Positions 5,536 to 6,666 of a stretch of DNA of 6,666 nucleotides are shown here, one piece after another. A program made the position numbers and the translations under genes. This DNA is from Spirochaetales bacterium (lineage in GTDB: Bacteria > Spirochaetota > Spirochaetia > JAGLYY01): contig JAGLYY010000427.1 in NCBI GenBank assembly GCA_023131935.1, positions 1 to 6,666 on the forward strand, given 5' to 3'. How positions within the stretch are numbered: the first letter of the stretch is position 1; each line of letters opens with the position of its first letter. The notes below the pieces were generated by a model. That model was not told the origin of the DNA. It saw nothing but the letters and a program-made list of their open reading frames with translations, and searched no databases.

Positions 5536-6426
5536 TCACACTAATGCCTTTATTAATTTTGGCTTCTCCTTTCTCAATCTTTCATTATATTCCTTAAAAT
5601 TTTTAAATTTTCTGCTTATTATGTATAGATTACTAAAAAGATCTTCTAAAATTTTTCTATGCTTTAAGATCATATATTTCCAGATTTTCATCCATTTTCT
5701 ATTTCTTTTTATTTGTTCTTTTCTAGTTTTTTTGTCAACATTAGGGATATTTGCTTTTATCTCCTTAAGGAATTCTTCGTATGTTTTATCATATTTATCA
5801 AATATCCCAACATTCATTTTTTGATCATCATTTAGTATGTCTTCGAGATATTTCCTGATTTTTTTAGGAAATATAATTTCAGGACTATTATCCAAGAGAT
5901 TTATTATATTCTTAAATGCATTTTTTTCCTTTTCATCTTTTAATGTATTATTAACAAACTCTTTAAAAACTATACTATATCCTATTCCTATTTTCCCTGG
6001 AAAAACTCTTTTTAATTCATTTTCAATATAATCTTTTCTTTTCTCATATATTGGTGTTATGCTATTTTCAGCAATTAGAATATTCTCAATTATTGATTTA
6101 TCATTATTTCCATTTATAGTGATTTTAATTTTATTTATATTTGTCTTTAATTTTTCTAAATGTTTTACTTCATTTTCGAACTCATTGAGTTTATTTTCAA
6201 ATAATTCATTGATATCTATTTTCTTATGAAAATAATCATACATCTCTTGTATTGAGAAACGCATTTTCGATAAAAAAGATATCAAATGCAGGCTTTTCAG
6301 ATCTTCTTCGTTGAAGAGTCTATACCCATTTGTATCATAAGAAATATCTATCAATCCCTTTTTTTCATAATAATAAATTGCCTTCCGTGTTAATCCTGTC
6401 TTTAACATTGCATCTTGAATTGTCAT
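5536..6426 (-). CDS. MerR-family transcriptional regulator with large C-terminal sensor domain
   Basis: 296 residues. The N-terminal winged helix-turn-helix (about 1-70) has the MerR signature: IQDAMLKTGLTRKAIYYYEK, KGLI, NGYRLFNEEDLKSL and a second helix pair ending FSIQEMYDYF. A coiled-coil-like linker (about 75-100) follows, then about 190 residues of alpha-helical, Lys-rich sequence with FPGKIGIGY (142-150). This looks like the C-terminal domain of uncharacterised Firmicutes MerR proteins. It contains no cysteine, so cysteine-based metal or redox sensing is unlikely, and an organic ligand is more likely. SD AAAGAGAG lies at 6433-6440. The promoter has a 19-bp spacer with a perfect dyad, suggesting autoregulation. 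It converges on the ABC exporter operon and may control it, although a matching operator was not found there. The gene is strongly AT-rich, even more than the exporter genes. Confidence 0.9.
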   Translation of the reverse strand: MTIQDAMLKTGLTRKAIYYYEKKGLIDISYDTNGYRLFNEEDLKSLHLISFLSKMRFSIQEMYDYFHKKIDINELFENKLNEFENEVKHLEKLKTNINKIKITINGNNDKSIIENILIAENSITPIYEKRKDYIENELKRVFPGKIGIGYSIVFKEFVNNTLKDEKEKNAFKNIINLLDNSPEIIFPKKIRKYLEDILNDDQKMNVGIFDKYDKTYEEFLKEIKANIPNVDKKTRKEQIKRNRKWMKIWKYMILKHRKILEDLFSNLYIISRKFKNFKEYNERLRKEKPKLIKALV

Positions 6427-6454
6427 AATTTACTCTCTTTAAAGATTTTCCTTT

Positions 6455-6485
6455 AAGGTAAGGTTTACCCTTAGGGTAAAGTCAA
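6455..6485 (-). promoter_or_regulatory. MerR-type promoter and operator of the regulator gene
   Basis: On the minus strand -35 TTGACT (6480-6485) and -10 TACCTT (6455-6460) are separated by 19 bp, the long spacer typical of MerR-controlled promoters. The dyad TTTACCCTAAGGGTAAA (plus strand 6464-6480) has perfect arms of 8 bases around one central base and sits between the two hexamers. The predicted transcript start is near 6448, giving a short leader of about 22 bases. This is strong evidence that the gene just downstream regulates itself. A MerR protein bound to an overlong spacer twists DNA to activate, and represses without ligand. Confidence 0.85.
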
Positions 6486-6576
6486 GGAAATTTTTTACTT
6501 TATAACATATCACATCTAAAATTCCACTAATCAAATCTCTTTTATCCAAAGCTGCAGTGAAATTGATGTAATATTA

Positions 6577-6666
6577 TCATATTCCCGAATTGAAGCGGGA
6601 TAAATCGTTCTTTTGCTCAGTTATTATGTCTATAAGGATATTCTCCACGCGTATCTCCCAATATCT
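6577..6666 (-). CDS. Possible C-terminal end of a gene cut by the window edge
   Basis: A minus-strand frame is open from the right edge for 29 codons to a TGA at 6577-6579 (with TAA close by). It reads YWEIRVENILIDIITEQKN and then DLSRFNSGI, a protein-like mix with regular hydrophobic spacing. If real, it is the 3' end of a gene lying upstream of the regulator in the same direction. A 5-bp hairpin (TCCCG/CGGGA, 8-base loop, 6583-6600) overlaps its end. The stretch is too short to identify and could be chance. Confidence 0.3.
   Translation of the reverse strand, partial: RYWEIRVENILIDIITEQKNDLSRFNSGI

Noticed and set aside
5621..6031. Two Phe/Ser/Ile-rich plus-strand frames opposite the regulator
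   Set aside because: They are complements of the Lys/Asn-rich regulator codons and only mimic membrane proteins.
1..6666. CRISPR array, tRNA, rRNA, complete insertion sequence or riboswitch
   Set aside because: No regularly spaced repeats, cloverleaf, transposase frame or recognisable aptamer core was seen on either strand.

Overview
This is a bacterial window with two unrelated expression units and degraded or gene-poor DNA between and beside them. Two Sec-type signal peptides, a membrane polyferredoxin and good Shine-Dalgarno sites fit an anaerobic or facultative bacterium with an exported redox system. The left unit feels spirochaete-like to me, but this is an impression and the sequence does not prove it. 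The right part (about 2880-6430) is visibly more AT-rich and reads like Firmicutes/Clostridia genes, so it may have been acquired as a block.

Layout: 1-410 holds a probable decayed coding remnant on the minus strand and then a promoter region with TTCACA direct repeats at an 11-bp period. 414-2576 (+) carries three genes: a small exported protein with an OB-fold-like pattern, a small exported cysteine-rich protein joined to it by an ATGA overlap, and, 94 bases later, a NapH-like membrane polyferredoxin with an unusual extra C-terminal domain. 2577-2882 holds a weak terminator, a probable minus-strand gene remnant with a frameshift, and the promoter region of the next operon. 2883-5377 (+) is a compact three-gene ABC-2 export operon: one ATPase and two paralogous permeases. 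5378-5535 is a convergent gap with two imperfect hairpins. 5536-6426 (-) is a MerR-family regulator with a textbook MerR operator in its own promoter. 6427-6666 holds that promoter and, at the right edge, a possible 3' end of another minus-strand gene.

How the genes may work together: in the left unit the polyferredoxin would pass electrons across or along the membrane, with its two cytoplasmic [4Fe-4S] clusters inside and its C-terminal domain outside, where the two exported proteins also reside. An OmpR/PhoB-type response regulator is the best guess for control. In the right unit the ATPase and the two permeases would form a heteromeric exporter, possibly for a lipid, peptide or antibiotic-like compound. 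The convergent MerR protein, which has no cysteines and so is unlikely to sense thiophilic metals through cysteine ligands, is a natural candidate sensor for its substrate. Its only clear operator in the window, however, is its own.
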